Shown here piece after piece: positions 12,622 to 24,690 of a stretch of 64,000 bases of DNA (its first letter is position 1; the number at the start of each line of letters is the position of its first letter). The position numbers and the translations under genes are program-made. Source of the DNA: Euclidia mi (lineage: Eukaryota > Arthropoda > Insecta > Lepidoptera > Erebidae); NCBI GenBank assembly GCA_944739405.2, contig OX123186.2:10128995-10192994 (forward strand), written 5' to 3'. The notes beneath the pieces were generated by a model. That model did no database searches, had not been told where the DNA came from, and saw only the letters and a program-made list of their open reading frames with translations.

Positions 12622-12880
12622 GACTGCCTCGGTGGTCTCGCAGCATAAATGTGCGCGTGGGATCGGGAGGTCCCGGGTTCGATTCCTGGGTCGGGCAGAG
12701 TTATTGGGTTTTCTGTCACGAAATTCTCAGTAGCAGCACGGAGTCTGGAAATGTGCCCGGTACGGCAATAGGCTCGCCCCTTATTACGTGGGACTAAAGT
12801 ATATCTGGCGAAAAGTGGGTGTAGAAATACACCTCTGCCTACCCCTTCGGGGATAAAAGGCGTGACGATATGTATGTAAT
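12622..12880 (+). mobile_element. tRNA-derived SINE family A, complete copy
   Basis: The head folds into a tRNA-like order: box A-like gactgcctcggtgg, then box B-like cccgggttcgattcctg, giving a pol III internal promoter. The body follows (attctcagtagcagcacgg), and the tail ctctgcctaccccttcgg with aaaggcgtga ends in tatgtatgt. The tail is shared with the RTE-like LINE end at 43430-43485, which points to that LINE as the mobilising partner. Other copies are at 6851, 22347, 37671 and 57487. Confidence 0.8.
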
Positions 12881-12884
12881 TATA

Positions 12885-13131
12885 AAAATGTCCGTGTGGT
12901 GACGGATTAAGAATACGGAATGTCACCACCCCATATCATCCCATAGGTGTGTAAGAGCCGACAGAGGGAGCATATTATGCAGAGAACAGCACTGTAAGAG
13001 AAAGAAAACTTGATACAAACCCTATACTAACCCGTTTGGCCAGCGTGGTATAGTAGGCCAATTCCTCCTTGCAAAGGAGAGGCCTAGTCCATCAGTGGAC
13101 TGTTAAAGGCTGGTGATGATGATGATGATGA
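12885..13131 (+). mobile_element. SINE-like family B, complete copy with GAT-repeat tail
   Basis: Opens with gtccgtgtggtgacggat, passes through cccgtttggccagcgtgg and ggcctagtccatcagtgg, and ends in a (GATGAT)n run. The trinucleotide tail is typical of sequences mobilised by RTE-type LINEs. Minus-strand sister copies are at 54531-54790 and 63726-63960. Confidence 0.75.
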
Positions 13132-13429
13132 TGAATTATAAAAATGATTTACGCCTGTAAACAAATTTAATGTCAACATACAATATTTACAAAAAAAAAT
13201 ATATTTTACAAAACGTAATAAAAACTATACAGAACATCTTCCCTAATGACAAATGATAAAATAATACTATGACATTTCAATCTAAAACAAAGACATTAAT
13301 TATAAATTCTTATCGTTCTTCGTTACAAATTTTAAGAAAAACATCACTCCTAAAAATACATCTTGACAATATTTTTGAGGTAAAAAATAGCCAAGACAAT
13401 TTTTCATAAAAATTCCATTCAATTTAAAG
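13132..13429. other. non-coding, nothing recognised
   Basis: AT-rich spacer after the GAT tail. Confidence 0.4.
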
Positions 13430-13635
13430 GCTTATATATTTTATCTATAATATGAAAATCTATCGCTGAGTGTGTTGCTTAGCGCCAATCTCGAGAGCAG
13501 CTGATCCGATTTCGCTAATTCCTTTTTTATAATATTCCTTGAAGTACGAGGATGGTTCTTACGGAGATAAAAATAAGAAAAAAAAATTAAAAAACTGTTA
13601 GGCGGTACGAAGTTCGCCGGGTCAGATAGTTAAGA
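13430..13635 (+). repeat. degenerate repeat end, Helitron- or LINE-derived
   Basis: Carries the string ttccttgaagtacgagga and ends with acgaagttcgccgggtcag, followed by atagt. Such an ending is common to a widespread lepidopteran repeat. The class (Helitron 3' end or other) is not certain. Confidence 0.35.
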
Positions 13636-13676
13636 TAAATCTATGTTTTGGGTAACTTTTAGGCAGTCAAGATTCT

Positions 13677-14895
13677 CCCCCCCGTGGGATCTCCACCTTG
13701 TCGTGGTGGGGGGGCTCAGTAACCGTGGATTGGTCACCCGCGGTGAAGCTAAGAGGGTTCCAGGAGGGGACGCTCCGCGTGGGCTTGACGGAGGCCTGCG
13801 CAGGATGCGTCCAAAGGGTCGGGTGCGAGGGACAGTTCTTCTGTCCCTCGCAGTCGGGTGCGGTCGCGGGAGGAGAGGCGCGTCGGTGTTGCGTTGCCGC
13901 GCGCCCTATCTCCCGTGACCAAATGGGGGCGCACCATCGTTGCGTCGCGGTGGGGCCGCAGAGGAAGAGGATAGGCTCTTCGTGTCCAGTCGCTGCCAGC
14001 CACTTGCGTGTATCGTCACTCCATCTAGGCGGAGGGCGTCCTACACTATTGCCAAGGCGCGGTCATATCTACATCATATAATTATGTAGATACAAACAGC
14101 AGTATTGATTAGGAAAGTTGCATTTCATGAAATTTAAATAAAGAATATTGCAATATTTAAAGTGTTACGAGGCAAAATGTTGTTCCAACTAGAGGGAGGA
14201 TACCCTGACTGGGCTTGTTGATCATACCCATCGTGTAACGGATGCCAGGAATCGAACCTTTGCTAGTCCGCTACAGTGCGCTGGTAGTGTGCTGCTGACG
14301 TGTGCCTACGACGATGCGTGTTCTTCTATGTGTGTGGACTGTATGGCTTCGATGTGTAAGGGCTTCAGAAATGAAACATCTTCATACGTTGAGAGCGATG
14401 CTGTTCAGGTGTGCGGTGCTTGATGGTTACAAGATGGTGGTTGAGACGCCAACAACTGGCCGAATACATGGTCGCTTAAGTACCTCGAAACTTTACCTTA
14501 TCGACGACCATCGCACCGAACACGTGCACAGAGAATCTTTCGTTTATTTTTATTTCAAAAACAGTACAAATGTTACGTATGTTTCGATCCTATTATATGC
14601 GGTGTTGCGTTGCCGTCCTCCCTATCCTCTGCGGCCGCTGAGTGTTTTGGCGGCGGAGCCCAACACCTTCATCCGCCGCCAAGGGGGTTTTGTTCGGGGC
14701 CCGCCTGACCATCTGGCGGGCCAATACCCGTCAGGGGGTAGCGAGGAATGCTTCAGCGATACCCGACCCTCCGACACACGGGTACGTGAGGAACACGGGT
14801 TGGTTTTTAGTCAGTAAGAGTCTGACAGTCCCCTTCGTCCTTCCCCCAGGGCGGAGGGACTCCATGAGGATTTTCCAACCCGACACAAAAAAAAA
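13677..14895 (+). mobile_element. poly(A) non-LTR insertion X, copy 1 (with internal insert)
   Basis: Opens with a run of C and gtgggatctccaccttgtcg, and ends in a poly(A) tail near 14887-14896. It is flanked by a 16-base direct repeat (aggcagtcaagattct at 13661 and 14896), the target duplication of target-primed reverse transcription. The first 300 bases and the last 280 bases match the copy at 51597-52200. Between them, about 13982-14597 is extra sequence. No intact protein is encoded, so X looks like a non-autonomous or heavily deleted LINE. Its clade (R1-like is possible) is unproven. Confidence 0.7.
13982..14597. mobile_element. insert inside X, includes an RTE-like LINE piece
   Basis: Absent from the sister copy of X at about 51897. 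On the minus strand, 14050-13980 encodes a short GRPPPRWSDD stretch. That is the RGRP..RW motif found near the C-terminus of RTE-type ORF2 proteins. The rest, including a tRNA-box-like gaatcgaacc near 14251, is unassigned. No clear target duplication could be drawn for this insert. Confidence 0.45.
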
Positions 14896-14909
14896 AGGCA
14901 GTCAAGATT

Positions 14910-15281
14910 CTGCGGACGGTGAGCGCTGGGGCTACTCCCTGTCCGCCAAAAGGCGGGAGGCGGCGCGTGTCCTCGCCGCCTCCCAAGTAGCTTTGTAAGG
15001 TGATGGACGCGAGAAGTTTGATGGATGCAAGAAGTTTGATGGATGATTGCGAGATCATGACGAGGTGGGGCCCGCCAACACAAACGGCGGGCCAATCCCT
15101 GGCGAGGGACCCGTAGGGACACCGCGGTGGGTTTTAGTGGGTATGCCCCGAACGCCTTTAGCGGAGAGCCTCCACATACCTCTTCTGCCAGTCCCAAGCC
15201 TAGCCGTTTTAATGGCTGGGTTGGCGGAGTTGAGATGACTCATAAGGAGAGTTTCCCACCGTAGTGAAAAAAAAAAAAAAA
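14910..15281 (+). mobile_element. poly(A) non-LTR insertion Y
   Basis: Starts at ctgcggacggtgagcg, is GC-rich, and ends with cccaccgtagtg and a poly(A) run. The direct repeat gcagtcaagatt lies on both sides (14899-14910 and 15282-15293). It looks like the 3' end of a LINE related to X (both carry a ggttttagt segment before the tail). X sits exactly in Y's 5' target duplication. Confidence 0.65.
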
Positions 15282-15293
15282 GCAGTCAAGATT

Positions 15294-17789
15294 ACAAGGA
15301 AGGTTTCAATAAAGACTAATTTGTATTTTGAATAAAAATTTGGAACCATTGAATAGCTACTGAACATAAACTATATAATTATTAAAAAATATATCTTTTA
15401 TAAATAATAGGTAGATATAGTTTCAAAATTATTTCTATTTAAGATTCTATCAACCGCAATTCACATAAAACTTAGCGCGGAGACGATTCTCGGCGCCTAG
15501 TCACAGACTGGATTATAATTTGAGATTATATAATGTAAATAATACTTAAAGTAATTAATATTTTATTGACAAAAGCCATCAGTTGGATTAGTTTTCTTTG
15601 CAGTGACTAGCAACGTCACATGTAACACAATTTTCACTTTCAAACAAGATACATGCTAAAAATGACACAGCCCTCTGACAAATTCATGGTAAAAAGTGCT
15701 TGTAAATAGTTAAATATCATAGACAAACAAATATCAATGAATGCAAGCAGATCCTGGGCTTATTTGCGCAAGATTAGGACGCAATCGTTAGTGCTAAGGT
15801 GATGACGGGTCGTAACGCATTGCGGCGTATCTCGCAGTATTTCACAACTACAAGCAACCAAAAAATACTCTTAAAATTTACTCATTTAAAACGGCTCGGC
15901 CATACTTACGGAGCAACTAAAACTCACGAAATGAGAAGCAATAATTCATCGAGTGTACGTTGCTTCGCGTTTCCCGACAGATGTTAACACACCATGTTTG
16001 TTTTCCTAGTTCGAGATATGTTTGTTATTTCCCCTCCAAGAATGCCCCTCTTTTCTTTTTATTTATGTCACGAAGAATTAACTGTCGTCTCAGTTTTGTA
16101 CGTTAAATTTCTTTAATACGGTTATTAGTTTGCGAAGTCAGATTATTTTTATTTTTGCTGTGTGATTTTTGTTTAGCTTATAAGTTTTTATGTTTAGGTT
16201 TGTTTTGTTGTACGGCAGCATGTCTGGCTTATAAAAACGGTGTTTTATGATATGTGAAAAATATGTTAGTTTTGCGTCGAATCTATATTATTATGTCTAG
16301 TCTGTTGTTTGAATGCGGCAGAAACCTTAAAAAATAATACTTGACTCGGCTCGCAAATACTTAAAAACAGAGACATTCCAATTTTATTTAATAGTATAGA
16401 TTCTAGTTACCTTTCTAACTTAGATAATGTTTTATACCAAGAGTTCTTAGCATTTATACTAATAACATTACCTGTATATGCAATTTTATGGTGAATTTTT
16501 TAATGAAATGGTAAAAAATCGAGAAAGCGAAAACATCTTGATTCATAAAGATACACTCAAACTTTTGTTCAATGATACTTTCGTTCTTATCGTGACGAGT
16601 TTACTAGGTCACTCCTTTCTAGTCATAGAGTATTTGACTACAAACAAAATATTGAACGATTATTTGATGTGAATTTTAACAAATCTGTAAAACGAGTGTA
16701 AGTTTGCTTTAAAAATGTTATAAGTTTATGAAGTTAGTTCTTAGGTGAAGACGCTAGTTTTAAAACTTTTTCGCAATCTCATTAATTATACGATAGTTTA
16801 CATACACTTGTAATGTGTGTGTAGTTATCTACATAGATAAGCCATCAATAAATATGTCACCATTACGTGACGCGCTTGCTCATTTGTCTCCCTGTGCAAT
16901 AAAAAAAGGAAAAACAAGATGCATGCTAATAACGTCACAGCCTTTAAATTTAAATTAATTTTGTAAGTAGCTCAATATTAAAGTAAATATGTCACTGGTT
17001 TCATGATCCGATGTAATGTCTTATTTTTTATCTATTTACAATACAAAAATAAATTAGTCAAACATCCAAATAATTTCTCAATACAACACTGAAACTTGGA
17101 TTACATTCGAAGATTGGAACAACAGTCCAGACTGTCAAACACATCGCCAAATCGCCCCTACTTCCCTTAAAATAACAGGGGTAAGTCAGTGATATATTTA
17201 TAGAAAAATAAACAGTATACATTGACAAATGCTTAACATCAAACATGACTAAAATCTGTACGAAGGGGAGTTTTAAAAACGACTCCATTTCAATGGGACA
17301 TGTATATTATGTTATTTTTGTGTCCTCGTTCGCTTCCAATTTAAGTAACGATTTGTCTTGCGTGAGTCATTACTAATGCATTTGAGGAGAATTGGCGCAG
17401 TGCTGCGCAGGGATATAAATAATAATAATTTGTTTACCTTTTTCTACAATTATGACTATGCTAGTTCTATTATCTTACTTCATTACACATAAAATACTAG
17501 TATAAGAAAAGCACAATACTAATTAGATTTTTTAGATACCTAAATTCTTCACCTGACAACTGGCAATATTTACTCATGCACGGAGTAGGGACTTATCAAT
17601 GTTTTGGCTTTATGGCCGCCTTTTTCTTGTAACATAGGATTAGTTAACTAACTCGATTTAGTGTTTATTTCAGGTATATCACCACCACCTCTGTTTTTCT
17701 CCGAAGTTTCGACCGGTTTACAACGGTTGTGGTCGCAGAGGGACTTATGCCAGGTCTGGATCGTACTAGTGAATTACGGGTTTCGGCAG
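15294..17789. other. non-coding, nothing recognised apart from a short shared motif
   Basis: AT-rich. A segment at 15978-16030 (cgacagatgttaaca, then gatatgtttgttatt) is echoed at 23229-23295. Nothing coding is supported. Confidence 0.4.
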
Positions 17790-17992
17790 CCGCATATGAA
17801 TAATATTCTATGTCGCGGGTGACTTTACAAACATTCAACCAATAGACACAATGAACACCAAGACTCAAAATAACAATTTATTGATTCGATGTCACTGCAG
17901 GTGATTTTTCTAGTTTGGGGATCGAACCCACAACACTCGGTGCAGTGTCTATCTACGAGGCGGCCGCTGAAACCGCCACACCACCCGAACAG
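17790..17992 (-). mobile_element. tRNA-derived SINE family D, partial
   Basis: On the minus strand this has a tRNA-like head at its right end (box B-like gggttcgatcccc near 17925). The body continues gagtcttggtgttcatt and ends near cgcgacatag. It matches the better copy at 20637-20877 but lacks the poly(A) end. Confidence 0.65.
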
Positions 17993-19057
17993 TCAAATTA
18001 TAGAACCGAACCTAATATACTCTATATTCACGTTAGTATCTATATCATCCGATTTGTTTGCGAGTATCTTTCGCCATAGTGTCCCAGCTGCACCTGACTT
18101 TATAGGTAATTACTATGTCTTTACGACTCGACTCTTCTCATTCGTTTCCTGAGGGGACTGCTATTTTGCCTTTTCTGTTTTTTCTTTCGTGTTTATTTCT
18201 ATTATTTCCTGATCTCAATGGAAATGTGCGTCAGCTGATTTTGGTTCATTGTTTTTGTACCGTAGCTTTCGGGTAAATAGGGCTTTAAGATAAACTTGTT
18301 TTTATTAATGTCACGCTGAGGATAATGCCTTTCACAAACAAGTCTTACAATTAATAAAATATATAGTTTAATTTTTTGTATAACAATTAATATTAGGTTC
18401 TTTCTCCGCAGTTTATATTTAATTTATCTGATTCATATTAATGATCATTAATGATGTTTTGCGATTTTAATTTGAAACTCAAGCGATTGGCTATAGAACT
18501 TATAATTATGTAGTTTTTGTAATAAGGACACTAATAATTGGAAATAAAGAAATTACACAGTGATATGAGTAGGTAGAATTTGAGTACCTTCTGTATTCTC
18601 GATCACAAAATGTTTTTTGTTTTAGATAAATATCGGTAAAATGAAGTTTTATTATATTTCGTGTACCTTTCATGTAAAGATATATTTTTCCGTTAGGAAA
18701 TTCTCAATACTGGTAGTGCCGCTCTACGGACAGAACTGAATATTCCATTTTCATTGGCGTACCTGACGGTCGGTTCTACGAGTAATGATTAATACCATCG
18801 GTATACAGCGAACTTTACGTGCACATATTTGTAGGTTATAACATTCATTTGGTGACCCAGGTGAGTTCAAAGAAGAACGTGAAAATAATGCAAATTGTGT
18901 CTAATAACCAAAAGTCTATTTCGGTTATTATAAACACTTTGAAGTAATTTCAGGATTGAGACTCGTTAAAAAACTGTTGCGAAGTGAAACACAAAACGCT
19001 TCTAACGCAACGGGAGCGGTGAGATAAAGCACATCTTCCAATACATGTGTGAGATTA
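17993..19057. other. non-coding, nothing recognised
   Basis: AT-rich spacer up to the TTAA target site of the next element. Confidence 0.4.
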
Positions 19058-19061
19058 TTAA

Positions 19062-19934
19062 CCCTTAAAGGCTATGTGGGTGTAAAACACCCAGGTCCAG
19101 TTTGTTTTTAGCCGCTACACTCTTGAATTTTTTTAGAATGCAATATGCTTTTGTGTATCCTTCTAAGTTGTTGGTAGCCTTTGAAGATGCAGGAGAGGCA
19201 ATCGTTCCCACGAGCAGTTACTGCCAAACGCTTGCCTCCCGGGTGTAAAAACACCCATAATAGTCATAGTGCACTACTTATTAATAAAGTAATTGTTAAC
19301 ATTTGTATGTTTTTTATTGAAATAAGCATGCAAATTAGAGAATAATTTCAATGTCGTTTTATTTTTAGATCATGTGTTGTCTGGGGAATTTGAAACTAAA
19401 GCTAGAACTAGTATCTGATGCAGAGGACTTATTGGAAGACGACATTTATTAATGTGATAATTTTGCCTAAGGATGTGATAATTGTGCCTAAGGATGTGAA
19501 AATTGTACCTAAAGCTCTCATAATAATGTTATATGTATATGTAGTTATTTGTGTTAATTTTTCATTTAAATGTTTAAATTTGTTTTTGATAAAAAGACTG
19601 AGAAACTAAAGTTACTTAAAAATTTAAGGTTTTTATCATTTCACTTGTGGGGAATCTTTTTTATATTCTTTTTTAATACATATTTTAGCCAAGTAAGCCA
19701 GATTAAGGGCAACATACTGTACTAAACACACAAAAGCCCAAACAAAAACATTTGATTTGTATTTGGATTTATTTTTTATATAAAAAGGAAATATTATGGT
19801 ACCCTCTTGTATAAGAGGGTACCATAATATTTCAGCTGTTTAAGTAATATTTTCAAAAAAAAAAATTAATCTATGTTGTTTATACACCCATTAAAGTCTT
19901 AGTGGGTTATACAATTCATTATAGCTTTTAAGGG
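19062..19934. mobile_element. non-autonomous piggyBac-like element
   Basis: An 873-base element lies between two TTAA sequences (19058-19061 and 19935-19938), the target duplication of the piggyBac superfamily. Its ends are short inverted repeats, cccttaaaggctat at the left and cccttaaaagctat when the right end is read inward. Inside are two small hairpins of the form gggtgtaaaacaccc (about 19079) and gggtgtaaaaacaccc (about 19239). There is also a 21-base tandem repeat (three units, about 19455-19517) and a 20-bp perfect palindrome at 19789-19832. No transposase is present, so it would depend on an enzyme supplied elsewhere. Confidence 0.7.
19789..19832. repeat. perfect inverted repeat, 20-bp arms, 4-base loop
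   Basis: The left arm (19789-19808) is the exact reverse complement of the right arm (19813-19832), with loop gtat. It sits inside the piggyBac-like element, upstream of an A-run. Confidence 0.9.
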
Positions 19935-19938
19935 TTAA

Positions 19939-20636
19939 GAAATAGAAGCAATGAGCGTAGACATATAAAATAATATTTATGACCATAAAATTCCATAGGT
20001 AGGTACTTCTAGCGAATATTTTCAGACAGGATTCTTAAAAAATCGTGACATGTGCCTCGAACCATGATTGTTTACAAACATAAAGGTAAATATCTGGCAA
20101 TGTAAGTGAAAATAGTCTATTCCAGGTAGTGAATTCGCAAAAGTCCCTAAATCATGGTGGCACTTCACTGATTTTAACGATATTTCCCTTGAAATGAGGT
20201 TTCCGTTGAGCTACCCATTAAATAATACGTAAATCATTTTTTTTATACTACAAATCCATAATATTCTCAATATGCAAATTCACAGAATCCGTAACACGAA
20301 TTTTTAATACTTTCTATGATACGAGTACCGACAAACTGGCACCAACGTAGCTGTCGATACAAACAAATCACACTGAAAATACTCTTCAGAATAGGACGAA
20401 AGTCATCCATTTGTGTTTAACATTACACTTAACGGTCTTAAAAAGGTTTATTGGAGGAAACAAATCCTAAATAGAACATATAAAATGCACTTTTATTGCC
20501 TTTTGATTTGTGTTAAGCGTATACAATCGAAATATCTACATAAACTACGAAACTAAATGGACTTTATACTTCAGTGATAAAGTTTATTTCAGCTTGCTGC
20601 TGTTTTCATCAGGATGATTTTTATAATTATAATTTG
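19939..20636. other. non-coding, nothing recognised
   Basis: AT-rich spacer. Confidence 0.4.
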
Positions 20637-20877
20637 GACTGCACGGTTGGCGTAGTGGTTTAAGCGGCCGCCTCGCCGCTTGGTACTGCGCCGAGTGTTG
20701 TGGGTTCGATTCCCACACGAGACAACACTTTGTGTGATCCACAAATTGTTGTTTCGAGTCTGGGTGTTCATTGTGTCCGTTAGTTGTATGTTTGTAAAGT
20801 CCCCCGCGACACAGGATTTATTCCTAGTGCGGGAGTTGTCTTTTTAAACGAAAAAAAAAAAAAAAAAAAAAAAAAAA
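20637..20877 (+). mobile_element. tRNA-derived SINE family D with long poly(A)
   Basis: Head with box A-like ttggcgtagtggttt and box B-like gggttcgattccc. The body is tcgagtctgggtgttcatt and cccccgcgacacagg, and an A-run of about 27 bases ends it. The clean long A-run suggests a fairly recent insertion. A degraded sister copy lies at 17790-17992. Confidence 0.8.
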
Positions 20878-22346
20878 TTAGCTACAGTACAATTAGTTTG
20901 ACTCATACAAGGTTTTTAGAGTGAACAGAATGTTGAAAGAAATAAAATAGTTTAGACAGTAATCATTAGTGTTTTAAGGGCACATTAAAGTAAATGGATT
21001 AGCTATAATATATTTATTTTGGGAATTTAAACATAGTATTTCGTAAATGCCTATGTCTCATCATCATCATCTGCAAGATATCTCGCAACATATTTTTTTT
21101 ATTGATCTCTTGGAAGATGTGGAATCTGCGTGAGTAAGGAGCTATGACTCTATCTGTTAAAGATTGAACCACTGCCGTAGCACCATTAAAGGCCCACCAT
21201 ACAATTGATTGTTGCAACAAAGCAAAACATAGGTACAGTATATTTCGATCATAATGAATACGAAGTATTTTTTGCACACACATCAAATACAATTTTAAAC
21301 AGTACTATTTAAATATTTTCTTCTTTTTCAGTAAAATTCCCTTGATTTACTATGCGAACTAAAGGGTTACGTTAACACAGATTCGAGAAACCTCATGTTA
21401 TGATGTTGCCTTATCTCTCTAACTTCATTTATTCCAGCATTCTTTATGGCTTACCATTTTTTATAATATTAATAACAATATATTAAACTTGCTTCGTTTT
21501 TGGTTTAATTCTGTAATGAATAATAATGGTAATAGCAAAATATCATAAACACTACATCATCAGTGTAATAACAAATTATATTGCTACACTGTTCCTTAAA
21601 AACAATTGTATCACAATGTACTCAAAAATACTATTATCTAACTATGAACTCAATCATTCTATTCAATAACAACCAAGTTTTTGTCAAATGGTCCTTTTAA
21701 AGGCCTCGTTGACGAACCCTACGCGGTTTTTCTACTAACACTCCGCCATATTTTTAACAAAATAAGCTCCTTATCCTCGAACAACCGTAACACCGTATCA
21801 AATACTCACATACACACACATTCAAATAATCCCAGAACTTCATATTTACTGTTTTCTCCATCATCACCCGCCAACCGAAATGTCCTAAATACATAGCTAA
21901 AATATAAAAAGCGGGTAAGGCTTAGGTGTTATTTGCGAGGGTCCGGAAGAATTGTACATTGCCTGTGGCACTCAAAAGGGGCATTCGTTCGAATATAACC
22001 ACTATTTATAATATGTAAATTGCGTGGTGTTGAAACGTTTGAAGGGACGCCTAACTTGTTATTTTTTGCTCAACTTTCAGAGTTTGTAATTATATGCTTA
22101 GTGAAATTTTCTTTGTACCTATTGTTATTATAGTAATGGTGCTTATTTGAGGTGTGCTGAACGAAGCTAATATTAAATGGAACATTACCATTTAGCATAA
22201 TTGAGCGTTTTAAAAACGTTGGCATTTGCTGGAAGTGTTATGGAGAGGATATCTTTTGAGAAAATTAGAAATGAGAGAATTCAAAAAAGAAACTGTTCTG
22301 TATAGGTACCACACATATTGTCCCATGGTTTCCATCATACTGACAT
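20878..22346. other. non-coding, nothing recognised
   Basis: A 92-codon minus-strand frame at 21292-21014 was examined. It has no domain I recognise and ends in a low-complexity ATC repeat, so it is not called. The rest is AT-rich. Confidence 0.35.
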
Positions 22347-22610
22347 GACTGCCTCGTTGGTCTTGCGGCATAAATGTGCGCGTGGGATTGGGAGGTCTCG
22401 GGGTCGATTCCCGGGTCGGGCAAAATGTTATTGGGATTTTCCGTTAAGAAATTCTCAGTAGCAGCACGGAGTCTGGTCATGTGTCCGGTACGGGAATAGG
22501 CTCACCCCCTATTACGTGGGACCTCAAAAATTAATGGCGAAATGTGGGTTTAATATTACACCTCTGCCTACCCCTACGGGGATATAGGCGTGAGACTATA
22601 AATATAAATA
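22347..22610 (+). mobile_element. tRNA-derived SINE family A
   Basis: Head gactgcctcgttggtc with box B-like cggggtcgattcccg, body attctcagtagcagcacgg, and tail ctctgcctacccctacgg with ataggcgtgag. Confidence 0.8.
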
Positions 22611-24564
22611 AAAAAATTTCATCATAGACAAAGCATGTAGAAAGAAGTAATATTCTAAGTGCTAGGGTTTACTCGGCTTAGTCTTAATTACTTAAATTGG
22701 ATTTACTATCACATATTTCTCTAAAATGTTACACCTATTAGAAACCATCATAATTAGGGGTTTGATTAAAAATAATCAAGGAGTTAGTAACCTTATGAAG
22801 CGCAACTGACAATCAACGAAGCATCTTAGGCGAATTCATATACATAAAGTTTAGTGATTGCTTTTATCCACAAATAAGCAAAATATAAAATAAATGATTA
22901 CTAATACGTACGTACCCTCCGAGTACTAATACGTAAGTATACCTACATCAAATGTTGGGTACAAGGACTCCCCAACCAGGAAATCCTTACACATCAGTAA
23001 ATTACCCCAATCGGGGTCAATGAACTCAAACGTGTAGTCAGGTTATGCGCTAAAGTTCATTAACCCCGTGACCACACGTTTTCCCTCTTCATAATCCAGT
23101 GCCACCTTAATTTAAGAAAGTTCATCAAAAGCGAATGGAATGCCAGATTTGATACAAAAAAAAGAACTATCCTGTTCGGCACGCGTACGTTTATACTTAG
23201 AAACTTAAGTTTACTGTACTCGCCAGTACCGACAGATGTTAACATATGCCCGTGTTTTCTTTATTTAAGAGATCTGTTTGTTACTTTTTGTTACGTATCC
23301 GCGGCGCCTCCGGTCTCTCACTTATTATTTATGGCGGCGAATGTACTGAGATTGTGATGTATGTACGCTGGAAGTGTAGGCTATTAAAATGTAGGCAATC
23401 ACGAACGTATTACGGTAGTCTCTGTAATAAATAAAAACTGTTAAGGTATTTATAGGTTTTAAGCTGTCGAGGTATTTATAGGTTTTGAAGAAAAAAAAAC
23501 ATATCTAATACTTGCACGAGGTTTTTTTGGAAGACTACTAATTTTAATAAAATAACAATGTCTAGTAGAATCAAGTATTTTCACCGTAATGTGCAAAAAT
23601 TTGTGTCATTAAATCATACTTATATAAATAACTCGTATCTTTCAAAGATTTTGTGTGGAAAGTACACATGATTAGATACAGTACTATGGTACCTATGGTT
23701 TTTGAATAAGCTTTTACACATCACGTTTTAATGCGTTACCGACGCGCGTTTTTAATAACATTTATGCAATGTTTTACCAGAAGGGACAAAAATTGTCCTG
23801 AGATAATTATATGAAAAAAACATTTTGAGTCGATAATTTGGAGTAAGTAAGTTAGTATATGAAAACATGCTCTTTGCATGCATTTTCTTTCTAAATTAGT
23901 AACTATTGTCTCTCATATGAATGAGGACACCAAAGAGATGCTCACAACCAATCCATAATAAATCATTAATTATGACTTAAGAGCTTGGGTAGGAAATACA
24001 TAACTTTATTACGACGCACCCATAAAGAAAAATAATAGACAGCGTATAGGAAACGGAAGTGCCTCTATAGACAATGACCATAAACAATGCGAATGACCTT
24101 TACTGCACCATAACAATGATGACCCAATTTCTTTGAAATTACCTCTGATAAAAAATATACCAAATTCTGAACAAGATACATCCATTATAGATCAATGTCG
24201 AGATTATTATATTATGACTGTGTTTAATTTGATATACATTTAAATGATACACAGTCATTCACCATCTTCTTGAATCTAGCAAACAATTTGACCTATGACA
24301 TTCTCTGACCTGAAACATCTCACCTAAAATTAAGAGTAAGAAGTAAAAAATATCTTTGATCATCTGTATACACTTGTGCCTTCTATAGTAGTTTGCCAGG
24401 TAGGTATCTTAAGTATTTGATAAAAACTTTGAAAAGCGCTCACAAACTTGAGTTTATTCTCTGATACAAAAGCATAAAGCTCAAAGAGAAGCAGATTTGT
24501 TAACACAGGCTCATAAAAAGAAATGAAATGACTGGCCGCATATTTGTAATAAGCTACGTGTACT
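22611..24564. other. non-coding, nothing recognised
   Basis: About 2 kb of AT-rich sequence without a supported feature. Confidence 0.4.
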
Positions 24565-24690
24565 TTATTTTATTTTTTTTATTTTATTTTTATATATTTA
24601 TTGGTTTACCAGTAGCTATTACACTGAAACATTCATTACAAACTAGAATATAGTATCATCGATACTACAAAGTATTCATTTGCTACCTTA
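24565..24690 (-). repeat. LINE-like 3' UTR remnant
   Basis: On the minus strand the segment ends aaaccaataaatatat and then repeats aaaataaaata. This is the kind of end found on CR1/Jockey-group LINEs. A minus-strand frame just upstream (24940-24692) could be the decayed ORF end, but it shows no diagnostic motif. Confidence 0.35.

Noticed and set aside
12622..12695. possible tRNA gene
   Set aside because: It has box A and box B but is the head of a repeated SINE with a fixed body and tail. The same holds for heads at 20637, 22347, 42812, 57487 and 58317.
14302..14817. 171-codon plus-strand frame
   Set aside because: It crosses the junction between the insert and retroinsertion X, so it is a chance frame in GC-rich repeat DNA.
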